Assembly: GCA_017882055.1 (NCBI GenBank)
Contig: JADGQE010000036.1
Location: 1 to 14,677, forward strand
DNA from: Thermoflexales bacterium
Lineage (GTDB): Bacteria > Chloroflexota > Anaerolineae > Fen-1058
Direction: 5' to 3'
Length of the DNA: 14,677 nt
Positions 7,514 to 13,809 of the stretch are shown here, in pieces. Each line of letters opens with the position of its first letter. Positions within the stretch are counted from its first letter, which is position 1. A program made the position numbers and the translations under genes. Under the pieces are notes generated by a model that made no database searches, had not been told where the DNA came from, and saw only the letters and a list, made by a program, of their open reading frames with translations.

Positions 7514-8461
7514 ATGTCTGAATATGTCATTGAAGTCAAAGAATTAACCAAACGCTTCGGCGATTTCACTGCGGTGAATCGCGTCTCGTTTACCATGCGG
7601 GCAGGCGAAGTGCTGGGCTACCTTGGCCCGAACGGCTCCGGTAAAACGACGACGATTCGCATGCTGCTGGGCATCCTGGAACCATCCGAGGGTGACGCGA
7701 TCGTGCTGGGCTACGACATTCGCAAGCAGGCCGAATCGATTCGTCCGCTCGTCGGCTATATGTCGCAGAAGTTCGCGTTGTATGATGAATTGACGATGCG
7801 TGAAAACCTTGATTTCTACGGCGGGGTGTATGGCATCAACCGGCGCGAACGGCCCGGGCGCCTGCGTGAGGTATTGGACATGCTTGGTTTGACCGAGCGG
7901 CAAAACGATCGGGCCGGCGAACTATCGGGCGGCTGGCGGCAGCGATTAGCATTGGGCTGCGCGCTGGTGCATCGACCGAAACTGCTTTTCCTCGACGAGC
8001 CGACCAGCGGGGTCGATCCTTCGGCGCGCCGCACTTTCTGGGATTTGATCTACAACCTGGCGACGAATGGCACGACGGTCTTTGTGACCACACACTACAT
8101 GGACGAGGCTGAGCACTGCAATCGAGTCGGTATCATGTTTCGCAGCAAGTTGTTAGCGCTGGATACGCCCGGCTGCTTGAAGACTACAGCGCTGCCCGGC
8201 GCGGCCTGGGAGGTGAGTCCCGATCATGGTGGCGCGTCGCTGGTTACGGCCCTGACGGCGTTGCACGATGTGCCGGGCGTGGTGCGCGCCGGTCTGGCGA
8301 GTGATCGACTCCGGGTGATCACCGCGCCCAATGCTCACACCGCCGAGTCACTGAAGAGGGTGATGAACGGCGCCGGCTTTACCGAAGCGACGATAGAACG
8401 CGTCGAGCCGACGCTGGAAGATGTCTTCATCGCGCTGGCCGGACACGATGTCGTCGTCTGA
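7514..8461 (+). CDS. ABC transporter ATP-binding protein, second (YbhF C-half-like) subunit
   Basis: A 315-aa ATPase with all canonical motifs: Walker A GPNGSGKTT (38-46), Q-loop Gln85, signature LSGGW (137-141), Walker B LLFLDEP (157-163), D-loop SGVDP and switch His194 in VTTHYMDEA. A C-terminal extension ends in TLEDVFIALAG. Unlike its neighbour it keeps the switch histidine, so it should supply the fully catalytic composite site. It resembles the C-terminal half of E. coli YbhF. ATG 7514 has only a weak GAG-type ribosome-binding site, in keeping with its position 31 nt behind the first ATPase gene. A hairpin-containing 146-bp gap separates it from the second permease. Confidence 0.93.
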   Translation: MSEYVIEVKELTKRFGDFTAVNRVSFTMRAGEVLGYLGPNGSGKTTTIRMLLGILEPSEGDAIVLGYDIRKQAESIRPLVGYMSQKFALYDELTMRENLDFYGGVYGINRRERPGRLREVLDMLGLTERQNDRAGELSGGWRQRLALGCALVHRPKLLFLDEPTSGVDPSARRTFWDLIYNLATNGTTVFVTTHYMDEAEHCNRVGIMFRSKLLALDTPGCLKTTALPGAAWEVSPDHGGASLVTALTALHDVPGVVRAGLASDRLRVITAPNAHTAESLKRVMNGAGFTEATIERVEPTLEDVFIALAGHDVVV

Positions 8462-8496
8462 CCTGGATCTTTCCGGGTTTCGCAGATACTAAGAAA

Positions 8497-8541
8497 AACA
8501 GCGGGGGTTGCGGGGGTGAGAGCGATTCCCGCTGTTGTTTT
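8497..8541 (+). terminator. Terminator- or attenuator-like hairpin inside the efflux operon
   Basis: AACAGCGGG (8497-8505) and CCCGCTGTT (8528-8536) form a perfect 9-bp stem with a 22-nt loop, followed by GTTTT. It lies in the 146-bp gap between the second ATPase and second permease, the largest gap in the operon. The weak T-tract and long loop argue for partial termination or a processing site at most. It would lower expression of the last gene relative to the rest. Confidence 0.4.
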
Positions 8542-8607
8542 GTGACAGGCTGCAAACTTGCCTGGTTTGAGAATGCGAGAGACGATGTTTTCGCGAAAGG
8601 CCGAACC

Positions 8608-9741
8608 ATGATCAATTCGCGTTTGCTGGCGATCATTCGCAAGGAATTCATCCAGATCATCCGCGATCCGCGCACGCTGGCGATCATGTTCGTCATGCCC
8701 GTGATCATGCTGTTTCTGCTGGGCTATGCCGCGACGAACGACGTGCGCAATGTGCCGATTGCGATCTTCGATCAAGATCGATCAGCCGCGGCCCGTGACC
8801 TGCTCAACGCCTACCGCAACGCCGATTACTTCAGCTTCAGCTTCGATGTGGACTCGGTCGAAGAAATGAAGGTCTTAATCGACAGCGGCCAGGCCAAGGC
8901 CGGTTTGATTATTCCGCCCGATTATGGCCGCCGGATCACGCAGGGCGACCAGGCTCAGGTCGCGTTTGTGATCGACGGTTCGGACCCGACCGTAGCGGGT
9001 ACCGCGTTGTCGGCGGCAACCTTGATCGGGCAGACCAAAGCGACCGCGGTGCTGCGCGCCACGCTCGAAACGCGCGGGCAGAGTGGGGCGATCCAGCCGC
9101 CGGTCGAAATTCGCACGCAGGTCTGGTACAACCCCGATCTGGTCAATGCCTACTTTACGATCCCCGGCCTGATCGGTATGATCCTGCAATTTCTGGCTGT
9201 GCTGCTGACCTCGACGGCCATCGTGCGTGAGCGCGAGCGCGGCACGATCGAGCAATTGATCATCACGCCGATTCGCGCCTGGGAATTGATCGTCGGCAAG
9301 CTCGCGCCGTATGTGATCATCTCGTTCTTCGAGCTGCTGGAGATTCTCATCATCGGCACGCTGTGGTTTAAGGTGCCGATCAATGGCGACCTTGGCCTGC
9401 TGCTGGCGCTGTCGGCGTTGTTTCTGGTCACGACACTGGGCATCGGACTGCTGATCTCGACCCTGGCGAAGACGCAGTTCGAAGCTATGCTGCTGGCCGT
9501 CGTCACGCAACTCCCCTCGATTTTTCTGTCGGGCTTCTTCTTCCCCATTGCCGCCATGCCAGCCTTCCTGCAAGTGATCAGTTATCTGGTGCCGCTGCGC
9601 TATTTTCTGACGATCGTGCGCGCCGTGCAGATCAAGGGCGTGGGCCTCATATCGATCTCGAACGAAGTGATTACACTCGCGATCTTCGGCGTGATCGTCA
9701 TGGGCGTGGCGGTGGGGCGCTTCCACAAACGATTGGATTAG
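8608..9741 (+). CDS. ABC-2 type multidrug transporter permease (YbhR/YbhS-like), copy 2
   Basis: A 377-aa permease that aligns without gaps to the product of 4073-5206, sharing most residues. Both have QVWYNPD, the coupling segment RERERGTIEQLIITP, FFPIAAMP/LFPIAAMP and a C-terminal RFHK.LD. Topology is one N-terminal helix, a large extracytoplasmic loop and five C-terminal helices. ATG 8608 has GAAAGG 7 nt upstream and matches the paralogue's N-terminus. A longer in-frame ATG at 8542 would overlap the hairpin region and is disfavoured. The two permeases probably form a heterodimeric pore driven by the two ATPases, with the adaptor outside. It is the last gene of the operon. Confidence 0.92.
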   Translation: MINSRLLAIIRKEFIQIIRDPRTLAIMFVMPVIMLFLLGYAATNDVRNVPIAIFDQDRSAAARDLLNAYRNADYFSFSFDVDSVEEMKVLIDSGQAKAGLIIPPDYGRRITQGDQAQVAFVIDGSDPTVAGTALSAATLIGQTKATAVLRATLETRGQSGAIQPPVEIRTQVWYNPDLVNAYFTIPGLIGMILQFLAVLLTSTAIVRERERGTIEQLIITPIRAWELIVGKLAPYVIISFFELLEILIIGTLWFKVPINGDLGLLLALSALFLVTTLGIGLLISTLAKTQFEAMLLAVVTQLPSIFLSGFFFPIAAMPAFLQVISYLVPLRYFLTIVRAVQIKGVGLISISNEVITLAIFGVIVMGVAVGRFHKRLD

Positions 9742-9750
9742 GACTGTGGG

Positions 9751-9806
9751 GCGCAATCAGCGTGCCTTCAGAAATGCGAATAGACTTGCAGGCACGTTGG
9801 TTGCGT
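9751..9806 (+). terminator. Long stem-loop after the efflux operon
   Basis: Starting 9 nt after the permease stop codon, 9751-9767 pairs with 9790-9806 over 17 positions without bulges (14 Watson-Crick, 3 G-U at 9751/9806, 9757/9800 and 9760/9797), with a 22-nt loop. No T-tract follows, so it is probably a transcript-end stabiliser or a non-canonical terminator rather than a standard intrinsic one. Confidence 0.45.
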
Positions 9807-9983
9807 TACTCGCAAACGGAACTTTCAAACTATGGCATCTTGTTCGCGGAGTGTCACTGCTTGCCCCGCCAGACTTTCATATATCCGGACACTGCGTGGC
9901 ACAATCGTTGCGCCTTCCGGATTGAGGCTAGATTCTAGGCGGTAAGAGTATGCACTACCCACTTTCACCACTTTTTTAGTCTA
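9807..9983. other. Intergenic DNA between the efflux operon and the IS5-like element
   Basis: No convincing gene was found. The only structure noticed is a 7-bp dyad, ATCCGGA (9883-9889) and TCCGGAT (9916-9922), with a 26-nt gap. The last bases form the left flank of the IS insertion. Read in the antitoxin frame they contain no start codon back to a TAG at 9936-9938. Confidence 0.5.
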
Positions 9984-11013
9984 AGAGCCTGTTTTGAAAT
10001 TCGGCTTGTGATAGGTTTTGACAGGAATACTTAAAACTTTTCGCGCGGTCAGCGGGGCATCACCGCAAATAGATGGCCGGTGCTTAGCCTGACCGGCGAA
10101 CCACTAACTCATGATCATCAGACGGTCTTCACCCTTGTTCCGAATCTTCTACGCCGACTGGTGCGCGGGCCAATCGCCGCAACATCAAGCGCGTCATGGC
10201 CGCATACACCCACGCCTCTTCGGTGGCGGGCAACTGTTCAAAGTCTTTGCTCAAACGCCGACAGCGATTCAGCCAGCCGAAGGTGCGTTCTACCACCCAG
10301 CGGTGCGGCAATACTTGAAAACCGGTCATGTCGTCCGAGCGTTTCACGATGCTCAGCACCCAGTGACACATGCGCTGCACCCAGTCATTCAACTTGGGGC
10401 CAGCATACCCGCCGTCGGCCCAGATCAATTTCAGGCGCGGGAACCGCGCTCGAATCTGCTCCAGCAACAGGCGCGCCCCGTCCCGATCTTGAATATTAGC
10501 CGGGTGCACCAGCACGAACAGAAGCAAGCCCAAGGTATCGACCAGCACGTGTCGCTTGCGGCCCTTGACCTGCTTACCGGCGTCGTAACCACGCGGCCCG
10601 CTCACTTCGGTGGTCTTGGCCGATTGACTATCGATCACGCCCGCGCTGGGCTCGACTTCCTTACCCACCGCCTGACGCACCTGGCCGCGCAACACCTCAT
10701 TCAGTTTGCCCCAGGTCCCATCGTTCTTCCAAGCGCGAAAGTACCCATAGACCGTGTCCGCCGGGGGAAAGTCATGCGGCAAGTAGTTCCATTGACAGCC
10801 CGTCCGCAACACCTAGAAGATCACATTGACGATTTCGCGCAAGTTGACGGTGCGCCGACGTCCCCGCTGTTTCGCGGGCGGCAACAACGGGGCCAACACA
10901 TTCCATTCTGAGTCAGTCAAGTCGGAGGGATAGGCTTTACGTTTGGTAAGCATACAGTAATCTTACATCAAAACTTGTGCAGTGAAACAAGCCTGATTTA
11001 ACAAACAGGCTCT
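9984..11013 (-). mobile_element. IS5-family insertion sequence, about 1030 bp, with TA target duplication
   Basis: The ends are inverted: AGAGCCTGTTT at 9984-9994 against AAACAGGCTCT at 11003-11013. Similarity continues inward to GGCTTGT (10003-10009) and its complement (10987-10993), with a 1-nt offset. Both ends are flanked by TA (9982-9983 and 11014-11015) within a CTAA/TTAG context, consistent with insertion into CTAG and duplication of TA, as in some IS5-family groups. It holds one minus-strand transposase gene broken by an amber codon. The right end lies at the 5' end of the antitoxin remnant. The exact boundary is uncertain by 1-4 bp because the flanks are palindromic. Confidence 0.85.
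10129..10953 (-). pseudogene. IS5-family DDE transposase with in-frame amber codon
   Basis: The frame from ATG 10953 to TGA 10129 is 275 codons and encodes a complete IS5-type transposase: an N-terminal DUF4096-like domain (YPSDLTDSEWNVLAPLLPP), then the DDE core with Asp108 (IDSQSAKT), Asp180 (LIWADGGYAG) and Glu222 (WVVERTFGWLNR). Codon 47 is TAG (10815-10813), between VNVIF and VLRTGCQWNYLPHDFPP, where relatives have Tyr. No other damage is seen. A 227-aa fragment can still be read from the GTG right after the stop but lacks the N-terminal domain. It is either recently dead or depends on amber suppression. It may still be mobilised in trans by intact copies. Confidence 0.88.
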
Positions 11014-11015
11014 TA

Positions 11016-11306
11016 GAGGTCAAGCAGGGCATCTGGATTGATGAGCAATTGCTGCGCAGTGCCGGGGTTGGCGCACAATGGCAGGTGCTGGTCCAACCCG
11101 GTGAGATTCGGATTATCCCCGTGGCGGTCAGCGACGCTCAACCAGCACCGGAAGATCGGCGAACGGTCAATTGGACCGCACAGGAGGCCGGGGAGCAAGC
11201 CCGGCTGTTACGGCAAATTCACGAAGAACTCAGGCCTTACACGGTGGAAGCATGGCGCACGGGCCTGGAGGCGGAGACGGAAAATTGGGAGGCGCTCCTT
11301 GGCTGA
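11016..11306 (+). pseudogene. MazE/AbrB-like antitoxin, 5' end removed by the IS5-like element
   Basis: The open frame reads EVKQGIWIDEQLLRSAGVG, then QVLVQPGEIRIIPV, then an acidic helical tail with AWRTGLEAETENWEALLG. This is an AbrB/MazE-type swapped-hairpin DNA-binding half followed by a toxin-binding tail. No ATG, GTG or TTG lies in frame between the IS end and TTG 11049. Upstream in frame the IS gives a TGA (10983-10985). The normal start is therefore missing. The TGA at 11304-11306 overlaps the toxin's TTG start by 8 nt (TTGGCTGA), typical of a coupled antitoxin-toxin pair. Any residual product from TTG 11049 would lack part of the DNA-binding domain. Confidence 0.75.
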
Positions 11307-11510
11307 GTCCCAATTTCGGCGGGGCGCTATTTACCTGTTGCGCGGCTACGCGTTTCCCCACGAGAAGGATTCGGCCGGCGCTATCAAGGCGCGGCCAGTC
11401 CTGATCCTGCAAGACGATGTCGAAAACAGGAACCCGCACTACCCGTTGGTGATTGTGGCCCCTTTGACAAGTCGCAAGGTAAATGCTATCTAGTTTCTGT
11501 CCGAAAAAGG

Positions 11511-11610
11511 GTTGGTGGTGCGAACCATGTGCACATTGTCTAACACCCTGAAATAGAGAAGACCTTGTAGAATCGAGTGGCTCACCACCAACTCTCTCTA
11601 CGAGGTCTTC
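11511..11610 (+). promoter_or_regulatory. Transposase leader with competing RNA hairpins hiding the ribosome-binding site
   Basis: GAAGACCTTGTAGA (11558-11571) pairs with TCTACGAGGTCTTC (11597-11610) over 14 positions (one G-U). The second arm contains the transposase ribosome-binding site GAGG (11602-11605) and ends 1 nt before the ATG. A second pair, GTTGGTGGTG (11511-11520) and CACCACCAAC (11583-11592), places its 3' arm inside the first hairpin's loop, so the two can compete or form a pseudoknot. A -10-like TAGAAT sits at 11568-11573. Read-through transcripts from outside would fold this way and be poorly translated. Confidence 0.6.
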
Positions 11611-11611
11611 C

Positions 11612-13048
11612 ATGCTAATCATAACCTATCCGGTCGATCACGATTTTCTGTGCAGTCCGTTGGTCCTGGTGGCGAAGCAGGATGTCCGTTTGTGCGCTTG
11701 GCACGATCTGCTGGGGGAGGTTTTTGGCGACCCCCGGATTCAATTGGCGATGCGGCATGATTTGGCGGCCGCTGACACGCCAGCCCGTTGGAAGGGCCGT
11801 CACGCCCTGCCGCTGGTGGTGACGGGTTGCCTGGCGGTGGCGCGGCGCCTGATGGGCTGGAGTTATCGCGTCTTGGCGGACGAAGTCAAGACCAGTGCGG
11901 GCTGGCGCTGGGTGTGTCAACTGTACCAGCAGCCCATGCCCAATTTTCGGACGATTCGGGATCGCGAGGCCTTGTTGAAACCCAAGACCCTCAGGCTGAT
12001 CCAGGCGAAGGTCGTGCAGCCGGGTCAAGCCGCAGGGATCACGACCGGCACCCGTTTGCGGGTCGATAGTTCGGTGATCGAGAGCCACATTCATTATCCC
12101 ACCGATAGCAGTTTGTTGAATGATGCGGCGCGCGTTTTGAGTCGGCTGGTCCATCAGGCGCGCGACCTGGTTCGGCCAGACACCCCGGCCCAGAAAGCCT
12201 GGTTTCGGGATCGCCATCGACAAGCCCGGCGGCTGGCTCGCCTGATCGCTCAGCAGGCCAAACGTCCACGCAAAAAAGCCGAGAAATCCAGCCTGAAATG
12301 GTACGCGCAATTGATCCACCTGGCCGACACGTTGGTGGCGCAGGTCGCTCAGATTCAACCCTGCCTGGCGAACCTGACCGACCTGGTCGCCTTTGGACTT
12401 CAGGACATGTTCGAGCACTATGTGCCTTGGGTTCAGCAAGTGATCGGGCAGGCGCGACAGCGCCTTATAGAAGAAGTGGCCGTGCCCGCGAGCGAGAAAG
12501 TGGTCAGCCTGTTTGAACCGCACACCGCCATCATTTGTCGCGGCAAAGCCAAACCCAAAGACACCGAGTTCGGTCACAAGATCTGGTACGCCGAAGTCGA
12601 TGGCGGCTTGATCAGCGAGTATCGCCTTCTGACCGGCAATCCGCCCGATGCCGATCAATTGCGGCCCAGTCTGAAAGCCCATCGGCGTCAATTCGGCAAA
12701 GCCCCGCGCGAAGTAAGTGGCGATCGCGGCATCTATTCGCCAGCGAATGAACGCCAGGCCCGGAAACTGGGCGTGCGGCGCGTGTGCTTGCCCAAGCCCG
12801 GCTACAAGTCTAAAGCCCGGCCGCGGTATGAGCATCAACCGTGGTTCCGCGCCGCCCGCCGATTCCGCAACGGCATCGAAGGCCGTATCAGTCACTTGCG
12901 CCGAGCGCGTGGGTTGGACCGTTGCCTCAATCATGGCTTGCCCGGTCTGGAACGTTGGGTCGGTTGGGGTATCATTGCTAACAACCTGGCCGTCATCGCG
13001 ATGAAACTGAATCAGCGGCATGTCTCACTGGCCGAGGCCTTAGCTTGA
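11612..13048 (+). CDS. ISNCY-like DDE transposase
   Basis: A full-length 478-aa transposase that catalyses movement of the surrounding element. The N-terminal part is helical (HALPLVVTGCLAVARRLMGW). The catalytic core shows RVDSSVIESHIHYPTDSSLL (Asp152), EVSGDRGIYSPANE (Asp371) and RRFRNGIEGRISHLRRARGL (Glu423), a plausible DDE triad. The RVDSSVIESHIHYPTDS pattern is typical of ISNCY-group transposases, and the 6-bp target duplication fits some of them. I place it near the ISDol1-type group with modest confidence. ATG 11612 follows GAGG by 6 nt, though the leader can hide this site. A 468-codon frame on the opposite strand is a codon-usage shadow. Confidence 0.88.
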   Translation: MLIITYPVDHDFLCSPLVLVAKQDVRLCAWHDLLGEVFGDPRIQLAMRHDLAAADTPARWKGRHALPLVVTGCLAVARRLMGWSYRVLADEVKTSAGWRWVCQLYQQPMPNFRTIRDREALLKPKTLRLIQAKVVQPGQAAGITTGTRLRVDSSVIESHIHYPTDSSLLNDAARVLSRLVHQARDLVRPDTPAQKAWFRDRHRQARRLARLIAQQAKRPRKKAEKSSLKWYAQLIHLADTLVAQVAQIQPCLANLTDLVAFGLQDMFEHYVPWVQQVIGQARQRLIEEVAVPASEKVVSLFEPHTAIICRGKAKPKDTEFGHKIWYAEVDGGLISEYRLLTGNPPDADQLRPSLKAHRRQFGKAPREVSGDRGIYSPANERQARKLGVRRVCLPKPGYKSKARPRYEHQPWFRAARRFRNGIEGRISHLRRARGLDRCLNHGLPGLERWVGWGIIANNLAVIAMKLNQRHVSLAEALA

Positions 13049-13613
13049 ACACGTTTTTCGGACAGAAACTATCTATCCGGAGGACGTGCTGTTGCCGAAA
13101 GGCACGGCGAACTTGCCGGTGCATTCCAAGGTACTGCTGGGGTTGATCTTCGCAGTCACCAAAGAGGCACTGGTGCGCTGGATCGGTCAGGTCGATGTGG
13201 ATCACATGGCTCAAGTTGACGCTGTGTTGCCGCGTTTGTTAGGGCTGGCTGGTCGGGTTAAAAAAGAGGCCGTGTCGGAGAACGAGGATTGAACGTTGGG
13301 CAACTGCGATGAAGATTCAAGTTGCGCGATTGCACGTTCGTCGCCGACACACTGGTGGCGCGCCCACGACGATTTTGACCTTTTGGCACCTTCGGCAGGG
13401 CAGGTGTGACGGGCGTGAGCGTGGCGATTACAGACGCGAACGGCGGCGCAATCGAAGTCAGGCCCGGCGGGTGAAAAATCGGCCGGCAGCGGCCACTGGG
13501 CGCTTCGCGTACGGCGACGCAGGCCATGCGCTTCGCGCCAGGACGAGCGTGCGCATCGCGGTGACGGCGACGGAGAAGCCGGGGCATACCGGGGTGAAGA
13601 TGGCAACGAAGTA

Positions 13614-13647
13614 GGGAGCGGGGATTGGGGATTGGTCAGGGGCAGGG
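13614..13647 (+). other. G-quadruplex-like G-rich tract
   Basis: Five runs of three or four G (13614, 13620, 13627, 13639 and 13645), spaced by 2-8 nt, include two tandem GGGGATT units. It meets the usual sequence pattern for an intramolecular quadruplex and lies in the spacer about 160 bp upstream of the HNH module. Function is unknown. Confidence 0.45.
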
Positions 13648-13714
13648 CTTATCGGCGGACAATTGAATAGAGCAGGCAAGCGTGTGTATTGACTTATGGG
13701 CAGGGGGTATAGTT

Positions 13715-13734
13715 GCGGCGCGCAATAGCGCGGG
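13715..13734 (+). repeat. 20-bp dispersed intergenic repeat, copy 1
   Basis: GCGGCGCGCAATAGCGCGGG here matches 18 of 20 bases of the sequence at 14614-14633 in the same orientation. Its core CGCGC-AATA-GCGCG is a small hairpin. The two copies bracket the small-protein/HNH module. Confidence 0.6.
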
Positions 13735-13809
13735 TACGCGAGCGTTGTATGACGGCTGACCGGTAACCTAACATTGTCGAGGTAGTAACGAAACATGGGG
13801 GAGGTAAGA

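Larger units (their letters stand above)
11493..13069 (+). mobile_element. ISNCY-like insertion sequence, 1577 bp, 16-bp inverted repeats and 6-bp target duplication
   Basis: The perfect terminal inverted repeats are GTTTCTGTCCGAAAAA (11493-11508) and TTTTTCGGACAGAAAC (13054-13069). The flanking direct repeats are TATCTA at 11487-11492 and 13070-13075. Deleting the element and one repeat restores the toxin frame exactly, which independently confirms the boundaries. It carries one plus-strand transposase. The element appears intact and so is a candidate for current mobility. Confidence 0.93.
11299..13292 (+). pseudogene. MazF/PemK-like toxin gene split by the ISNCY-like element
   Basis: The toxin is in two parts: 11299-11492 and 13076-13292. 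Joining them after removal of 11493-13069 and one TATCTA copy restores an uninterrupted frame (AAT GCT ATC TAT CCG) of about 136 aa. The N-part has FRRGAIYLLRGYAFP, IKARPVLILQDD and VIVAPLTS, the MazF/PemK beta-barrel motifs. The C-part has HSKVLLGLIFAVTK and WIGQVDVDHM. MazF proteins are sequence-specific endoribonucleases, so this would have been a growth-inhibiting toxin. The TTG start at 11299 is supported by GGGAGG 6 nt upstream and the overlap with the antitoxin stop. As it stands, the left part stops at a TAG formed at the IS junction, leaving 64 residues. The toxin must be inactive. Confidence 0.88.
13293..13809. other. Spacer with possible degraded Ig-like coding remnant and no intact gene
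   Basis: No intact gene is seen. One frame yields TGVSVAITDANGGAIEV (about 13394-13450) and another ends with SVRIAVTATEKPGHTGVKM just before TAG 13612-13614. Both look like Ig-like or carboxypeptidase-regulatory-like beta-sandwich fragments, in different frames. They may be a frameshifted relic of a secreted protein. The 13309-13614 open frame read alone is Arg-rich and unlikely to be a real protein. A G-rich tract (13614-13647) and a 20-bp repeat (13715-13734) follow. TTGACT (13689) and TATAGT (13708) resemble a promoter but are only 13 bp apart. Confidence 0.4.

Noticed and set aside
8875..9756. 293-codon minus-strand frame opposite permease 2
   Set aside because: His/Arg/Gln-rich composition typical of an antisense shadow, against a clear ABC-2 permease on the plus strand.
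10111..10911. 266-codon plus-strand frame across the IS5-like element
   Set aside because: It is antisense to a recognisable IS5 transposase and has no recognisable domain.
9976..11016. TTAG as a 4-bp target duplication of the IS5-like element
   Set aside because: Left TTAG (9976-9979) is not adjacent to the inverted-repeat end, and choosing it makes the ends asymmetric. TA at both ends fits better.
11615..13021. 468-codon open frame on the minus strand opposite the ISNCY transposase
   Set aside because: It mirrors the real transposase almost exactly. The plus-strand frame has family motifs and a DDE triad, and the antisense translation shows no recognisable domain. High-GC codon bias explains it.
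13309..13614. 101-codon frame as a real gene
   Set aside because: Arg-rich translation without recognisable domain or ribosome-binding site. Only its last part resembles a domain fragment, and that fits a relic better.
13689..13713. TTGACT and TATAGT as a promoter for the HNH module
   Set aside because: The spacer is only 13 bp, too short for a sigma70 promoter, and the -10 abuts a repeat element.
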